From Hyphomonas sp. (GTDB lineage: Bacteria; Pseudomonadota; Alphaproteobacteria; Caulobacterales; Hyphomonadaceae): a stretch of 64,000 nt of DNA. The translations under genes and the position numbers were made by a program. Within the stretch, counting starts at the first letter, position 1. Every line of letters starts with the position of its first letter. Location of the stretch: contig JACKIK010000001.1 in the NCBI GenBank assembly GCA_020638455.1, positions 620,001 to 684,000 on the forward strand, written 5' to 3'. The notes under the pieces were generated by a model. It ran no database searches. It saw only the letters and a list, made by a program, of their open reading frames with translations, and was not told the DNA's origin. This document shows positions 24,650-32,014 of this stretch, piece by piece.

Positions 24650-25851
24650 CGCGCGGGCTTCAGATGCAGCTTCTTCAGCGGCGATCCCAGCGCGCCCGAC
24701 ACCATCGCTGCCAGCAGCGGCGGGGCCGGCCACACCCGGCTGAGCGGCGCCGCCAGCCAGTCCCGCAACCACGGAAGCACCGTCGAATCCGACTGATAGA
24801 CCGGCGTGAAAAGATAGCTCATCGCCTGAAACAGCCGCACATGCCCCACCCGCATCCTATGATACTCTTTCAGACGCTCATGAGTCTCACCGCGCACGGA
24901 CAGGGCGAGGGACAGCGCAAGGGCATCGAGCAGGGCCATGTTAGCTCCCTGTCCCAGCTGCGGGCTGGTTGCATGCCAGGCATCGCCAAGGTGCACGAGC
25001 CGGTCTTCGACGACCGGCCAATGCGTGCGGTGTGCATAGCGCGCGAAGGTGAGATGGTCATGCGTCGTGACGGGTTCCAGCAGGCGCTCCGTCTCCGGCC
25101 ACAACTCGACCGCCTGCTTTTTCCAGTCGGCGAGTGGCAGGGCACGCCAGGCGGCATAGTCGCCGGCGCGGATGGACCAGAAGTAGGTCGCCGTCTCCGG
25201 CCCTTCCGGCGTCGCGCGGCCGGACGGCATGACGCCCGCCATTTTTCGCGCGCCGTCATATCGCTGTTCCAGCGCACCGGACCGGAACGCACCGTCCTCC
25301 GGCAATGGTAGCGTTGCCCACAGCGCGCCATAGGGCAGCTTGACCCGCGGCAGATCTGAGAGCGGCGAGCGCACGCCCAATGCATCGACGATCACATCGA
25401 ACACGCCCAGCGTCGCCCCTTCCCCGCTGGTCAGCAGGCCATCTGCGCGGCTCACATTGATGATCCGCGTCTTCGGTTCGATGGTCACGCCCGCCTTGCG
25501 GGCTGCCTCGTAGACCAGCGCGAACAGGACCGGGCGCAGCAGGGCAACGCCCCTGAGCCTTTTTCGCAGAGCCGAATAGCGCACATCCAGTACCGTGCGC
25601 CCCGTCCCCTTCGCAATACCGTGCAACCGGTGCAGCTCAGCTCCCAGCGCTTCGGCCGCACCGCGCAGGCCCAGTTCCCCCAGCACGGCAAGGCCCGTTT
25701 CCTGAAGGATAAGGCCGGACCCGACCGGCCCCGGCTCGTCAAACTGGTCGTACACCGTGACATCGTGCCCCTGCCGCGCCAGGAACGCCGCCGCAGAAAG
25801 GCCGCCGATCCCCGCGCCTGCAATGCCTATTGTTAAGCGCTGCTTCACCAT
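24646..25851 (-). CDS. FAD-dependent monooxygenase
   Basis: 401 residues from ATG 25851. N-terminal Rossmann FAD motif GIAGAGIGGLSAAAFLARQG with a following acidic YDQFDEPG; a DG-type segment (VIVDALGVRS) mid-protein; and the C-terminal GD motif LVHLGDAWHATSPQLGQGANMALLDA, which binds the FAD ribityl chain. This is the group A aromatic hydroxylase fold (UbiH/salicylate hydroxylase-like). The substrate is unknown; proximity to ubiE/ubiB is not enough to call a ubiquinone hydroxylase. Confidence 0.88.
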   Translation of the reverse strand: MVKQRLTIGIAGAGIGGLSAAAFLARQGHDVTVYDQFDEPGPVGSGLILQETGLAVLGELGLRGAAEALGAELHRLHGIAKGTGRTVLDVRYSALRKRLRGVALLRPVLFALVYEAARKAGVTIEPKTRIINVSRADGLLTSGEGATLGVFDVIVDALGVRSPLSDLPRVKLPYGALWATLPLPEDGAFRSGALEQRYDGARKMAGVMPSGRATPEGPETATYFWSIRAGDYAAWRALPLADWKKQAVELWPETERLLEPVTTHDHLTFARYAHRTHWPVVEDRLVHLGDAWHATSPQLGQGANMALLDALALSLALSVRGETHERLKEYHRMRVGHVRLFQAMSYLFTPVYQSDSTVLPWLRDWLAAPLSRVWPAPPLLAAMVSGALGSPLKKLHLKPAR

Positions 25852-25918
25852 CAGATCCCTTGGCAACGCCGCCACGCTAGGCGAGCCTTGCTGAAAACCA
25901 CAAGAGGAGACTTTCGCC

Positions 25919-26656
25919 ATGGCAGACAGGCAGGGCGCGGCGCTGATCGTCGGAGCGGGTGACGCAACAGGGGGCGCCATCGCGCGGGCCTTTGCCCGCG
26001 AAGGCCTGACCACCTGCATCACGCGGCGGGCCCGGCACCTCGAAGACCTCGAATCCCTCGCCGCCGCAATCGAGGCAGACGGCGGAACGGCCCGCGCCTT
26101 CGGCGTCGACGCCCGTGAGGAAGCGGAGACAATTGCCCTGGTCGACCGGATCGAGGCAGAGGTCGGCCCGCTGGAGGTCTGCGTCTTCAATATCGGCGCG
26201 AACGTGAACTTCCCGATCACGGAAATGACCGCCCGCGTGTATCAGAAAGTCTGGGAAATGGCGGCGTATGCCGGCTTCCTGGCGGGCCGCGAGGCCGCAC
26301 GCGTGATGAGCCCGCGCGGGCGCGGCACCATCATCTTCACCGGCGCAACGGCCGCGATCCGTGGCGGATCGCGCTATGCGGCCTTTGCCGGTGCCAAGCA
26401 CGCCCTGCGCGCCCTAGCCCAGTCCATGGCGCGGGAACTCGGCCCCAAAGGCATCCATGTCGCGCATGTGGTCATCGACGGGGCCATCGACTCCGCCTTC
26501 ATCCGGGAAATGCTGCCCGATGCCGACGCGCGGCGCGCCCGCGACGGGCTGCTGGTGCCGGACGAAATCGCGAAGAACTATGTCTGGCTGCACCGCCAGC
26601 ATCGCTCGGCCTGGACACACGAACTGGACCTCAGGCCCTGGTGCGAAACCTGGTAG
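25919..26656 (+). CDS. SDR family protein with Phe at the catalytic Tyr position
   Basis: 245 residues of the short-chain dehydrogenase/reductase fold. The nucleotide-binding loop is GAGDATGGAIARAF instead of the usual TGxxxGIG, and NIGAN replaces the NNAG motif. Where the active site should read YxxxK it reads FAGAKHALRALAQSMARELG, so the catalytic Tyr appears replaced by Phe while Lys remains. The downstream segment KGIHVAHVVIDGAIDSAFIRE is typical of a recognisable SDR subgroup that shares this Phe. It may therefore not be a classical oxidoreductase. Divergent from the FAD monooxygenase gene (67-base gap). Confidence 0.85.
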   Translation: MADRQGAALIVGAGDATGGAIARAFAREGLTTCITRRARHLEDLESLAAAIEADGGTARAFGVDAREEAETIALVDRIEAEVGPLEVCVFNIGANVNFPITEMTARVYQKVWEMAAYAGFLAGREAARVMSPRGRGTIIFTGATAAIRGGSRYAAFAGAKHALRALAQSMARELGPKGIHVAHVVIDGAIDSAFIREMLPDADARRARDGLLVPDEIAKNYVWLHRQHRSAWTHELDLRPWCETW

Positions 26657-26662
26657 GACGGA

Positions 26663-28006
26663 TCAGGTGCCGAGCACGGCGGACGGATGGGCCCCTTTCG
26701 GGTTCAGCACCAGCTGCTTGACGAATTCGACATGACTGCGCAGGCGGTAGAGATCATCCGTGTACGACAAAGGTACTTCGACCGTGCCGATCTCCTCCTG
26801 CAGGTCTTCCAGCTCCTTGAGGATGCGCTCCCGCTCTTCCTTGGTCGGTGACGACCGGCCGCGCCCTTCAAGCTCCCGGATGTCCTTGTACCAGACGTAG
26901 ATCTTGCGCCGCACGCGCCAGCGGTAGATCGGCGGCGCCGCACGCACCAGCGGGAAGAGGAGCGTCAGAAGCGGGATCGCCAGCACCCAGGCGCGGTCAA
27001 GGAAATTCGCCCAGCCGAAAGAGAAATAGCGGCGAAGGAAAGTCGGCCCGTTCTTGTAGTAACGCCGCGCCTGGCCCGACAGCGGCAGGTCCGTCGCATC
27101 TGGGTTCGGCCATGTCCCTGCTGCGGACAACAGGGACCCGTCGCCATGAATCGCGACGGCGGAATCGATCAGCAGCGCCTCAATGGCCGGATGCAGGTCC
27201 TTGCGCACGGCGAGCTGCGCGACCGGAGCGACCAACGGCACGTCGGTCGACGGAATGTCTTTCCCGATATCGACCACCCCGCGTAGCAATGTAACTGCCG
27301 AGAGCGCGTCCTGCCGGCGGGCGAGCGCTTCTGCACGCGGGAACGGCACGAGGCGTACGTCCGGAGAGCGCAGCAGCTTCTCGACATACGGCGCTTCCAG
27401 CGACGCCGCGAAAGCGGCCGCATCGACCTCCCCTGCCAGCAGTGCGTCGGCTGCGGCCGTTCCGGACGGGGTCAGCTGCGAACTTGCCGGCCAGGTGCCG
27501 CCGAACTCCCCCTGCAGCTGCAGGGCAAGTGTGCGCGTGCCCGATCCCTGTCCGCCGATGGCAAAGCGCTTCGCCCGCAGGTCCTCGAAACCGCGCACGT
27601 CGCTGTCGGACCGCACGAAGACCCAGAAGGGCTCCGGGAAAAGGCCGCCAAGCGAGCGCAGCTGCTCCCGGTCCCGGTCGGAGGCGAGCCCGCCCTGAAC
27701 CAGGGCGACATCGGCCTCTCCATCGTCAAGCAGGCGGAGGTTTTCAACCGACCCGGCCGTATCCAGCAGGTCGACCTTCACCCCCTGTTCCTGCAGGAGG
27801 CGCTGATAGCGCTCGGCATAGGCGTGATAGGCCCCGCCCGGAGAGCCCGCCGCAAAGCGGATCTCTTTTGGCGGCGCCGGGTCCATGAACATGAACGCGA
27901 CGCTCACGCCCAGAACCGTCACCGCGATCAGCGGCCAGTACACTTTCATGAAATCGCGCAAACTCGACACGAATGGCCTCCCGAACCATTGGGCCTGACC
28001 GTTCAC
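26663..28006 (-). CDS. TAXI-family TRAP transporter solute receptor, membrane-tethered
   Basis: 447 residues. One N-terminal membrane helix (VYWPLIAVTVLGVSVAFMFM), then the periplasmic binding domain: RFAAGSPGGAYHAYAERY, DGEADVALVQGG and GGQGSGTRTLALQ are the TAXI signatures. Around residue 345 a second helix (AWVLAIPLLTLLFPLV) is followed by a ~90-residue charged cytosolic tail with a coiled-coil stretch (EERERILKELEDLQEEIG). Such receptors normally deliver a carboxylate or amino acid to a TRAP permease, but none is nearby. The tethered form with a cytosolic tail could be a sensor; inferred. It converges with the SDR gene. Confidence 0.85.
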   Translation of the reverse strand: MNGQAQWFGRPFVSSLRDFMKVYWPLIAVTVLGVSVAFMFMDPAPPKEIRFAAGSPGGAYHAYAERYQRLLQEQGVKVDLLDTAGSVENLRLLDDGEADVALVQGGLASDRDREQLRSLGGLFPEPFWVFVRSDSDVRGFEDLRAKRFAIGGQGSGTRTLALQLQGEFGGTWPASSQLTPSGTAAADALLAGEVDAAAFAASLEAPYVEKLLRSPDVRLVPFPRAEALARRQDALSAVTLLRGVVDIGKDIPSTDVPLVAPVAQLAVRKDLHPAIEALLIDSAVAIHGDGSLLSAAGTWPNPDATDLPLSGQARRYYKNGPTFLRRYFSFGWANFLDRAWVLAIPLLTLLFPLVRAAPPIYRWRVRRKIYVWYKDIRELEGRGRSSPTKEERERILKELEDLQEEIGTVEVPLSYTDDLYRLRSHVEFVKQLVLNPKGAHPSAVLGT

Positions 28007-28149
28007 GTCTAGGCCGGGTCCGGGGCCGGATCAACAAACTGTAAGGTCCTGCCCCCAAATCGTCGCATTCGCGCCCAGCCTCAATCCCATTCGGTTTGGA
28101 AAGTGTTCACCATTGGAAATACGCAAGAACGGCTGGAAGGAGCCATCTG

Positions 28150-28263
28150 ATGCAGCCCGCCCCTGCCATATCCCGCTGGATGTCGTTGATGTCTCTCGGC
28201 GCGATTGCAGCCCTGCTTTTCATCCTGGCCTTCGGGCCTCAGCCTTCGCTCTACGCCGGCTGA
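28150..28263 (+). CDS. Small single-span membrane protein (37 aa)
   Basis: Short frame with ATG 28150 preceded by GGAAGGAG at about 8 bases. The peptide has a short polar N-terminus, one hydrophobic helix (MSLGAIAALLFILAFGPQ) and a short tail, and ends 9 bases before the convergent rlmH stop. It is too short for composition statistics; the ribosome-binding site and the membrane helix are the only support. Function unknown. Confidence 0.45.
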   Translation: MQPAPAISRWMSLMSLGAIAALLFILAFGPQPSLYAG

Positions 28264-28272
28264 ACGCTGCGT

Positions 28273-28737
28273 TCACGCCTTGTGGTAAGGCGTTCCGGCG
28301 AGAATGGATGCTGCGCGGTAGACCTGTTCTGCGAGCATGACCCGCACCAGCCTGTGCGGCCAGGTCTGCGGCCCAAAGGCCAGCGTATCCGGCGCCGACT
28401 GCTTCACCGCCTCGCCATAGCCCTCCGCCCCGCCAATCAGGAAGACAAGGTCCGGCGTGCCCTGGTCCCGCCACTGGCCGAGCTTTCGTGCAAAATCCGC
28501 CGATCCCATGACCGGTCCGAACTCGTCGAGGCGGAGGATCCGTGCGCCATGGGGAATTTTCTCGAGGATCCGGACCGCTTCCGCATCGAGCCCCCCGCCG
28601 CTCGCCACTTCGATCTCGTCGATGGACTGGAAGCCGAGCCCGCGCGCTACGGGCCGCGTACGTTTGACATATTCGTCGACCAGCTCACGCTCGGGGCCGG
28701 ATTTCAGCTTTCCGACCACCAGAAACAGGAGGCGCAT
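28273..28737 (-). CDS. rlmH: 23S rRNA (pseudouridine1915-N3)-methyltransferase RlmH
   Basis: 154 residues of the small SPOUT family. It starts MRLLFLVVGKLK, has LDEFGPVMGSADFA in the middle, and ends with the knot motifs FLIGGAEGYG and TWPHRLVRVMLAEQVYRA...YHKA. It methylates pseudouridine 1915 in helix 69 of 23S rRNA on 70S ribosomes. It follows rsfS by 5 bases, the standard bacterial pairing. Confidence 0.96.
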   Translation of the reverse strand: MRLLFLVVGKLKSGPERELVDEYVKRTRPVARGLGFQSIDEIEVASGGGLDAEAVRILEKIPHGARILRLDEFGPVMGSADFARKLGQWRDQGTPDLVFLIGGAEGYGEAVKQSAPDTLAFGPQTWPHRLVRVMLAEQVYRAASILAGTPYHKA

Positions 28738-28742
28738 GGGGC

Positions 28743-29198
28743 CTAGTTGGCCTTGAGATGCTGACGGGCCGTTTCCGGCGCCCAGATCTTTTCCAGATTG
28801 TAGAACTCGCGCACTTCCGGCCGGAACAGGTGGACGATCACATCGCCTGTATCGATCAGGACCCAGTCCGCATTGGGCATGCCCTCGACGCTGGCCGGAC
28901 GGCCGGTCAGCTTTTTCGCTTCCTGGGAAATGTGGTCGGCAAGAGACGCGACATGCCGTCCGGAGCGGCCGGAGGCGATGATCATGTAATCAGCGAGCGA
29001 GGACTTGCCTTCGAGATCGATGAAGAGGAGGTCTTCGGCCTTGTCATCCTCAAGGGCCTTGGCGAGCGCTTCGGCCACGGATCGGATGTCTTCAAGACTG
29101 GCCTGCTTGGCGGGCTGGAGCCGCGGGGCACTGGAAGTCAGGGGTTCGATTCCTTCTGCTGCTGACGTGTAACTAATATCACGTCCGAAGACCCACAA
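28743..29198 (-). CDS. rsfS: Ribosomal silencing factor RsfS
   Basis: 151 residues from TTG 29198. The conserved domain begins at LEDIRSVAEALAKALEDDKAEDL, with the hallmark SLADYMIIASGRSGRHV, followed by W-V-LIDTGDVIVHLF and FYNLEKIW. RsfS binds ribosomal protein uL14 and blocks subunit joining when nutrients are short. TTG 29198 has no ribosome-binding site; an AGAAGGA site is 9 bases before an in-frame CTG at 29141, which would remove 19 poorly conserved residues and may be the true start. Operon with rlmH; the usual upstream partner nadD is not adjacent. Confidence 0.93.
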   Translation of the reverse strand: MWVFGRDISYTSAAEGIEPLTSSAPRLQPAKQASLEDIRSVAEALAKALEDDKAEDLLFIDLEGKSSLADYMIIASGRSGRHVASLADHISQEAKKLTGRPASVEGMPNADWVLIDTGDVIVHLFRPEVREFYNLEKIWAPETARQHLKAN

Positions 29199-29250
29199 CC
29201 AGAAGAAACCGCGAGACCTGCACCTGCTGCCGCATCAGCAGGCGGCGGGC

Positions 29251-29275
29251 AATTCTGGCGGGGCCTGCCAGAATT
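29251..29275. promoter_or_regulatory. 9-bp inverted repeat AATTCTGGC-N7-GCCAGAATT
   Basis: Perfect palindrome in the gap between rsfS and the divergent BON lipoprotein gene, 64 bases before the latter's start. It lacks a T run on either side, so an operator is more likely than a terminator. The binding protein is unknown. Confidence 0.45.
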
Positions 29276-29338
29276 TCGCCCTATCGCAGGGCTACAAAAC
29301 GCGCGATCCTGCCTATTTCAGCACCGGAGTCCCCGAAA

Positions 29339-30034
29339 ATGTCCCTGCGCTTGCCTGCCCTCCTGCTCGCTGCAACCCTTCCGCTGTGCGGATGCGCCGT
29401 CGCGGCGGTCGGCGCCGCCGGCGCCGTGGGCGTCGCTGCGATGCAGGACCGCACAATGGGCGAAGCGCTCGACGACACGACGACAGGCGCACAGATCAAG
29501 ACCAAGCTGCTGGCGGAAAACACAGAGAAATTCGGCGAAGTCGATGTTGAAGTCTCGAACGGGCTTGTCCTCCTTTCCGGCCGCGTCAATGCGCCGGAAG
29601 ACAGGGTCCAGGCCGAAGGCATCGCCTGGAGTTCGAGCGGCACACAGGACGTTGCAAACGAAATCCGGATCGAGCCGCCGGGTGGCTTTCTTGCCAATGT
29701 CTCCGATGAAGTGATCTCCGGCCGCGTGCGCGCCCGGCTGGTCGGCTCCAAAACGGTCAAGAGCGTCAACTTCAATGTCGAGACATATGACGGCGTCGTC
29801 TATCTCATGGGCATTGCCCGTTCGGCGAAGGAGCTGAAACGGGCCGCCGAGGAAGCGAGCTACGTCAGCGGCGTCAAGCAGGTTGTCTCCTATGTCCGCA
29901 TTCGCGAACCGCGCGGCACGGGGGCACCGGAACAGGAGCTGGCCCCGCAGGGCGAGCCGACCTCTTACCAAACCGACCCTGATACCTCATATGGGTCGGG
30001 CACGGATGCCGAACTGATCGGCGTGAATTACTGA
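29339..30034 (+). CDS. Dual-BON-domain lipoprotein (DolP/OsmY-like)
   Basis: 231 residues. Lipoprotein signal with lipobox LCGC; Gly/Ala-rich linker; then two BON domains (~47-115 and ~120-190) recognisable from VDVEVSNGLVLLSGRV and VNFNVETYDGVVYLMGIA, followed by a polar C-terminal tail. This is the architecture of DolP (YraP), an outer-membrane lipoprotein that supports envelope integrity. gshB starts 36 bases downstream on the same strand, so co-transcription is likely. Confidence 0.9.
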   Translation: MSLRLPALLLAATLPLCGCAVAAVGAAGAVGVAAMQDRTMGEALDDTTTGAQIKTKLLAENTEKFGEVDVEVSNGLVLLSGRVNAPEDRVQAEGIAWSSSGTQDVANEIRIEPPGGFLANVSDEVISGRVRARLVGSKTVKSVNFNVETYDGVVYLMGIARSAKELKRAAEEASYVSGVKQVVSYVRIREPRGTGAPEQELAPQGEPTSYQTDPDTSYGSGTDAELIGVNY

Positions 30035-30070
30035 CGGGACGCCTCGCGCTCCCGCAACGGGGAGCGTCCA

Positions 30071-31021
30071 ATGAGCCTGCGCGTTGCGATCCAGATGGAT
30101 CCGCTGGAACACGTCAAGATCGACGGAGACACGAGCTTCGCCCTCGCCGAAACGGCGCAGGCGCGCGGAATGGAGCTGTTCGTCTACCAGCCGAAGGACA
30201 TGAGTTTCGAGGCCGGGCGGGTGACGGCCCGCGTACGCCCGGCCAAAGTGCAGCGCGTGGCGGGTGCGCCCGGCGTGTTCGGCGAGGCCGTCACGCTGGA
30301 CCTTGCTAACGATGTTGACGTCGTCCTGATGCGCCAGGACCCTCCGTTCGACCTGTCCTACATCACGGCATGCCACATGCTGGAGATGATCAGCGACAGG
30401 ACGCTGGTGCTCAACGACCCGGCCGGCGTGCGGTCCAGCCCGGAAAAGATCCTGCCGCTGCTGTTCCCCGACCTGATGCCGCCGACCCTTGTCAGCCGTG
30501 ATCCGCAGGCCATCGCCGCCTTCCGCGAAACGCACCATGATATCATCGTCAAGCCGCTGTACGGCTTTGGCGGCGTCGGCGTGTTCCGCCTCAGGCCGGA
30601 TGATTCCAATCTGGACTCCCTGCTGGAGCTGTTCTTCTCCACCTCGCGCGAACCGGTCATGGTGCAGGCCTTCCTGCCGGCGGTGAGCGAAGGCGACAAA
30701 CGAATCATGCTGGTCGACGGCGAGGTCGTCGGCGCGCTCAACCGGCGCCCGAAATCCGGGCAGGTGCGCTCAAATCTGGTCGTCGGCGGAACGGCGGAAG
30801 CAACCGAACTCAGCGATGCCGACCATCACATTTGCCGGACAATCGGCCCGGAACTCAGGCGCCGCGGGCTGGTTCTCGCCGGCATCGACGTGATCGCCGG
30901 GCGGCTGACCGAGATCAATGTCACCTCGCCGACCGGCGTTCAGGCAATCAAGAAACTCAGCGGCATTGATATCCCTGCCATTTTCTGGGACTCTGTGCAG
31001 GAGAAGCTTGCGCGCCGCTAG
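30071..31021 (+). CDS. gshB: Glutathione synthetase
   Basis: 316 residues, the usual length. N-terminal RVAIQMDPLEHVKIDGDTSF, the segment VLMRQDPPFDLSYI, ATP-grasp elements IIVKPLYGFGGVGVF, and C-terminal LAGIDVIAGRLTEINVTSPTG are all typical of prokaryotic GshB. It joins gamma-glutamylcysteine and glycine with ATP. GGGGAGCG lies ahead of the start. Downstream is a small lipoprotein gene after 28 bases. Confidence 0.97.
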   Translation: MSLRVAIQMDPLEHVKIDGDTSFALAETAQARGMELFVYQPKDMSFEAGRVTARVRPAKVQRVAGAPGVFGEAVTLDLANDVDVVLMRQDPPFDLSYITACHMLEMISDRTLVLNDPAGVRSSPEKILPLLFPDLMPPTLVSRDPQAIAAFRETHHDIIVKPLYGFGGVGVFRLRPDDSNLDSLLELFFSTSREPVMVQAFLPAVSEGDKRIMLVDGEVVGALNRRPKSGQVRSNLVVGGTAEATELSDADHHICRTIGPELRRRGLVLAGIDVIAGRLTEINVTSPTGVQAIKKLSGIDIPAIFWDSVQEKLARR

Positions 31022-31049
31022 GCCTGCGCTCATGATCAGGGGCATGAAC

Positions 31050-31412
31050 ATGAAATTGATGACCGTTCTCGCTGTCGCATCCCTCGCTATTGCAGGGGTT
31101 GCGTGCTCGGAATCGAAAGCCAAGCCGGCCTCGGACGCCACCGAGGCAATGAAGGTCGAAGCGGATTCCGGCAGCGGCGGCACGCTCAACCTTTCCCTGC
31201 CTTCCGCCATGCCTGGCGATGAGTCCACAGGTGGCACACTGAATCTCAATATCGGTGGCTCGGAACAGGACGCGAGACTGATCGGTTCAGGCCAGCTCGG
31301 CGCCGCCGATTTCGGAGACGTGCCGGTGACCGATCTGGGGCTCGATCTTGATGATGTTCCTGCCGCGTCGACCGACCCGGACGATGATATTATCCGGATC
31401 GATCCGAAATAG
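31050..31412 (+). CDS. Small acidic lipoprotein with GGTLNL repeats
   Basis: 120 residues from ATG 31050, where CAGGGG is 7 bases upstream; two other in-frame ATGs (31032, 31044) are poorly spaced. Lipobox AGVAC. The mature part is short, acidic and low in complexity, with GGTLNLSLPSAMP and GGTLNLNIGG as an internal repeat, ending TDPDDDIIRIDPK. No family recognised. Probably the last gene of the BON-gshB unit. Confidence 0.65.
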   Translation: MKLMTVLAVASLAIAGVACSESKAKPASDATEAMKVEADSGSGGTLNLSLPSAMPGDESTGGTLNLNIGGSEQDARLIGSGQLGAADFGDVPVTDLGLDLDDVPAASTDPDDDIIRIDPK

Positions 31413-31523
31413 ACGGCACACGCCTGATTTTGCAGTAATTTTCAGTTTCGCCATACCTCGGGGCCGCCCTTTTGGGGCAGATAGTTTTCTACTTTAAATA
31501 GCGTACTCCTTCCATTTCTCTGG

Positions 31524-31538
31524 TTAACAACACGTTAA
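31524..31538. promoter_or_regulatory. CtrA-type box TTAA-N7-TTAA
   Basis: Exact match to the CtrA full site, with spacer CAACACG, in the gap 63 bases upstream of the XRE regulator gene. The surroundings are unusually AT-rich for this genome, as expected of a promoter. CtrA binding is inferred from the motif and from the Caulobacterales context. Confidence 0.55.
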
Positions 31539-31600
31539 AGTTGATTTTTGGCGCGTGATTTGCATGCGCTGCGTGTATCCAGGAACAGAACCGGGATAAG

Positions 31601-32011
31601 ATGGACATGCCGAACACAAATCAGAACAACGGCCATGATGCACGCAAACCGACTGAAGCCGACCGTTTTGTCGGCCAGCAGATGCGTCAGGCCCGGCGCG
31701 AACTTGGCCTGACCCAGGATGCGCTCGCCTCTCTGCTGGGTGTCACGTTCCAGCAGATCCAGAAATATGAGGCCGGCCACAGCCGCCTGTCTGCAGGACG
31801 CCTGCGCGACGTCGCGATCGCCTTGAAGAAGGAGATCCACTATTTCTACGAGCCATTCGCGATCGATTCACCGGTTTCACACGACGCAGAGCACCGGCTC
31901 AGGGTCCAGGACCTCAAACGCGACGGCAAGCGCCTGATCGACCAGATCGACGACGCGCTCGACCTCCGCGCGGCCGTTCACATTCTCGAGGCACTCGACA
32001 AGGCAGGCTGA
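31601..32011 (+). CDS. XRE-family transcriptional regulator
   Basis: 136 residues. A Cro/C1-type helix-turn-helix spans ~25-80 (RQARRELGLTQDALASLLGVTFQQIQKYE, then AGHSRLSAGRLRDVAIAL). The C-terminal ~50 residues are helical and charged (KRLIDQIDDALDLRAAVHILEAL). This single-domain type is common in alphaproteobacteria, but its target genes are unknown here. A CtrA box upstream suggests cell-cycle timing. It ends 3 bases from the convergent mutS stop. Confidence 0.88.
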   Translation: MDMPNTNQNNGHDARKPTEADRFVGQQMRQARRELGLTQDALASLLGVTFQQIQKYEAGHSRLSAGRLRDVAIALKKEIHYFYEPFAIDSPVSHDAEHRLRVQDLKRDGKRLIDQIDDALDLRAAVHILEALDKAG

Positions 32012-32014
32012 GCG

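Noticed and set aside
29120..29165. tRNA-like 3' end (GGGGTTCGATTCC) on the plus strand
   Set aside because: No matching acceptor or anticodon arm upstream and no CCA; the sequence codes for the N-terminal part of RsfS on the other strand.
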